Source: Oscillospiraceae bacterium
GTDB taxonomy: Bacteria > Bacillota > Clostridia > Oscillospirales > Acutalibacteraceae
Assembly: GCA_031273775.1 (NCBI GenBank)
Contig: JAISRF010000116.1
Coordinates: 1 to 14,758, forward strand
Direction of reading: 5' to 3'
Length of the DNA: 14,758 nt
Part shown: positions 13,343-14,758 of the stretch, piece by piece
Position numbering within the stretch: position 1 is the stretch's first letter
Layout of the letters: the number at the start of each line of letters is the position of its first letter
Made by a program: the position numbers and the translations under genes
The notes under the pieces: generated by a model
Told to the model about the DNA's origin: nothing
The model's input: only the letters and a program-made list of their open reading frames with translations
Database searches by the model: none

Positions 13343-14758
13343 ATGACATTTCCGATGAACTTTATCCGGAGAACCGGCGAAACCTGCGCTTTTGACAAGT
13401 ACATACCTGCGCCATGCCTGCGGAAAAGCTTTCAGGCGGAGGAAAAAGTAACCAAGGCCGGTTTGCTGATTTGCGGTCTGGGATTTTATGAGCTGTTTGT
13501 CAACGGCGAACGGATCACAAAAGGGGCGCTGGCTCCTTATATCAGCAGCCCGGACGATATTTTGTATTATGACGAATACGATCTGACCGACCGGATGAAG
13601 GGGGGAGAAAACGTTGTTGGCGTCATACTGGGCAACGGAATGCAAAACTGCTTCGGCGCTTCTGTCTGGGATTTTGACAAGGCGCGCTGGCGCGGCGCTC
13701 CCCAGTTATCCCTGCGTCTGGAAATCAGCTTTGAAAACGGAGAAACGCTGACAGTGGAAAGCGATGAAAGCTTTAAAACATCGCCCTCTCCAATTTTATT
13801 TGACGATTTACGGTGCGGCGAATATTACGACGCCCGCAAGGAACAAAAGGGCTGGAACGAAGCCGGGTTTGACGATTCCGGCTGGAAAAACGCGGAAAAA
13901 GCACCTTTGCCAAGAGGCGAACAGCGGCTTTGTCAGGCGGAACCGATTGCTGTTTCGCAAACTCTGACGCCGGTTTGCGTTACGCGTCAGGGTGACGGCT
14001 GGCTGTACGATTTCGGGGTCAATTCCGCCGGGGTTTGTGAGTTGAACCTGTGCGGTAAGCCCGGTCAGGAAATTTCGCTGGAACACGGCGAGCACCTTAT
14101 AAACGGCGAATTGAATCTTAGAAACATCCAGTGTGTGCCGGACGGATATATGCAGAAGGATATTTACATCTGCAAGGGAAATGGCGCGGAAACTTACATC
14201 CCGCGCTTCACATATCACGGTTTCCGTTATGTGTTGGTTAAGGGAATCACGCCCGAACAGGCGACAGCCGAACTGCTGACATATTTAGTTATGAATTCCA
14301 ATCTTCCGGAACGCGGCGGATTTGAGTGTTCGGACAAGACCGTTAACGCGCTTCAGGAAATGACCAGACGCTCAACGCTCGCCAATTTCTATTATTTCCC
14401 CACCGACTGCCCCCACCGTGAAAAAAACGGTTGGATGGGCGATGCCGCGGTATCCGCCGAACACACCCTGCTAAATCTTCAGGCGGAAAACAGCTACCGG
14501 GAATGGCTTCACAATATTCGTAAGGCGCAGGATGACCGGGGAGCGCTTCCCGGTCTGGTTCCAACGGGCGGTTGGGGTTTCTCGTGGGGCAACGGTCCCG
14601 CGTGGGACTGTGCGCTTACGTGGATTCCGTATTATGTTTATATTTACCGGGGAGACAAAGAAATTCTACGTGAAAACGCGGGAGCCATTCTGCGTTACCT
14701 GCATTATTTAAGTACCCGGATTCGCGGGGACGGTCTGGTTTGCTTCGGGTTGGGAGAC
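13343..14758 (+). CDS. Alpha-L-rhamnosidase, GH78 family (3' truncated by window edge)
   Basis: The frame stays open for 472 codons to the end of the window, about half a GH78 enzyme. The N-terminal beta-domain has the rhamnosidase pattern (GFYELFVNGERI, YDEYDLTD, GENVVGVILGNGM, residues about 47-101). A second beta-domain ends with FTYHGFRYV at 289-297. The start of the six-hairpin catalytic barrel follows from about 318. It holds TDCPHREKNGWMGDA: Asp355, Glu360 and Asp367 align by spacing with the acidic residues important in Bacillus BsRhaB (from memory). Glu360 is the likely general acid. The enzyme hydrolyses terminal alpha-L-rhamnose from oligosaccharides or glycosides. No signal peptide is present, so it acts in the cytoplasm on imported material. 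AAAGGAG at 13325-13331 supports the ATG. The catalytic base lies beyond the window. Confidence 0.93.
   Translation, partial: MTFPMNFIRRTGETCAFDKYIPAPCLRKSFQAEEKVTKAGLLICGLGFYELFVNGERITKGALAPYISSPDDILYYDEYDLTDRMKGGENVVGVILGNGMQNCFGASVWDFDKARWRGAPQLSLRLEISFENGETLTVESDESFKTSPSPILFDDLRCGEYYDARKEQKGWNEAGFDDSGWKNAEKAPLPRGEQRLCQAEPIAVSQTLTPVCVTRQGDGWLYDFGVNSAGVCELNLCGKPGQEISLEHGEHLINGELNLRNIQCVPDGYMQKDIYICKGNGAETYIPRFTYHGFRYVLVKGITPEQATAELLTYLVMNSNLPERGGFECSDKTVNALQEMTRRSTLANFYYFPTDCPHREKNGWMGDAAVSAEHTLLNLQAENSYREWLHNIRKAQDDRGALPGLVPTGGWGFSWGNGPAWDCALTWIPYYVYIYRGDKEILRENAGAILRYLHYLSTRIRGDGLVCFGLGD

Noticed and set aside
1..14758. CRISPR array, tRNA, rRNA or transposase
   Set aside because: No regularly spaced repeats, RNA gene signatures or transposase-like reading frames were seen.

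Overview
The window looks like a carbohydrate-uptake locus from a Gram-positive Firmicute, most likely a clostridial or Oscillospiraceae-type anaerobe. The evidence is the strong AGGAGG-type ribosome sites, lipoprotein signal peptides with a lipobox, CUT1-type sugar ABC permeases without an adjacent ATPase, and secreted proteins anchored by a C-terminal membrane helix. The genus cannot be fixed from the sequence alone. All genes lie on the + strand.

Layout. (1) 1-1253: the C-terminal part of an LplB/UgpA-type permease, overlapping by one base an LplC/UgpE-type permease. (2) 1307-6192: a three-gene accessory module made of an anchored NHL-propeller protein, a five-helix Yip1-family membrane protein and an 880-residue DUF5696-type lipoprotein. 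(3) 6250-8344: an extended -10 promoter and a second permease pair, the first with an unusually long external loop. (4) 8438-9967: a possible 29-codon leader ORF and an anchored five-bladed beta-propeller protein. (5) 10018-11664: a solute-binding lipoprotein on a long repeat-rich tether, followed by a strong terminator at 11677-11730. (6) 11833-13254: a paralogue of the five-bladed propeller protein. (7) 13343 to the window end: the N-terminal half of a GH78 alpha-L-rhamnosidase without a signal peptide.

Inferred working model. Surface proteins (three anchored beta-propellers and two lipoproteins) bind or process a glycan outside the cell. One or two CUT1 transporters import the fragments, using an ATPase encoded elsewhere. 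A cytoplasmic GH78 enzyme then removes L-rhamnose from the imported product. A rhamnose-containing plant or microbial glycan is the most economical substrate guess. The least explained parts are the NHL/Yip1/DUF5696 module between the two permease pairs and the paralogous five-bladed propellers, which keep GH43-like acidic positions but do not fit a standard sialidase or GH43 description.
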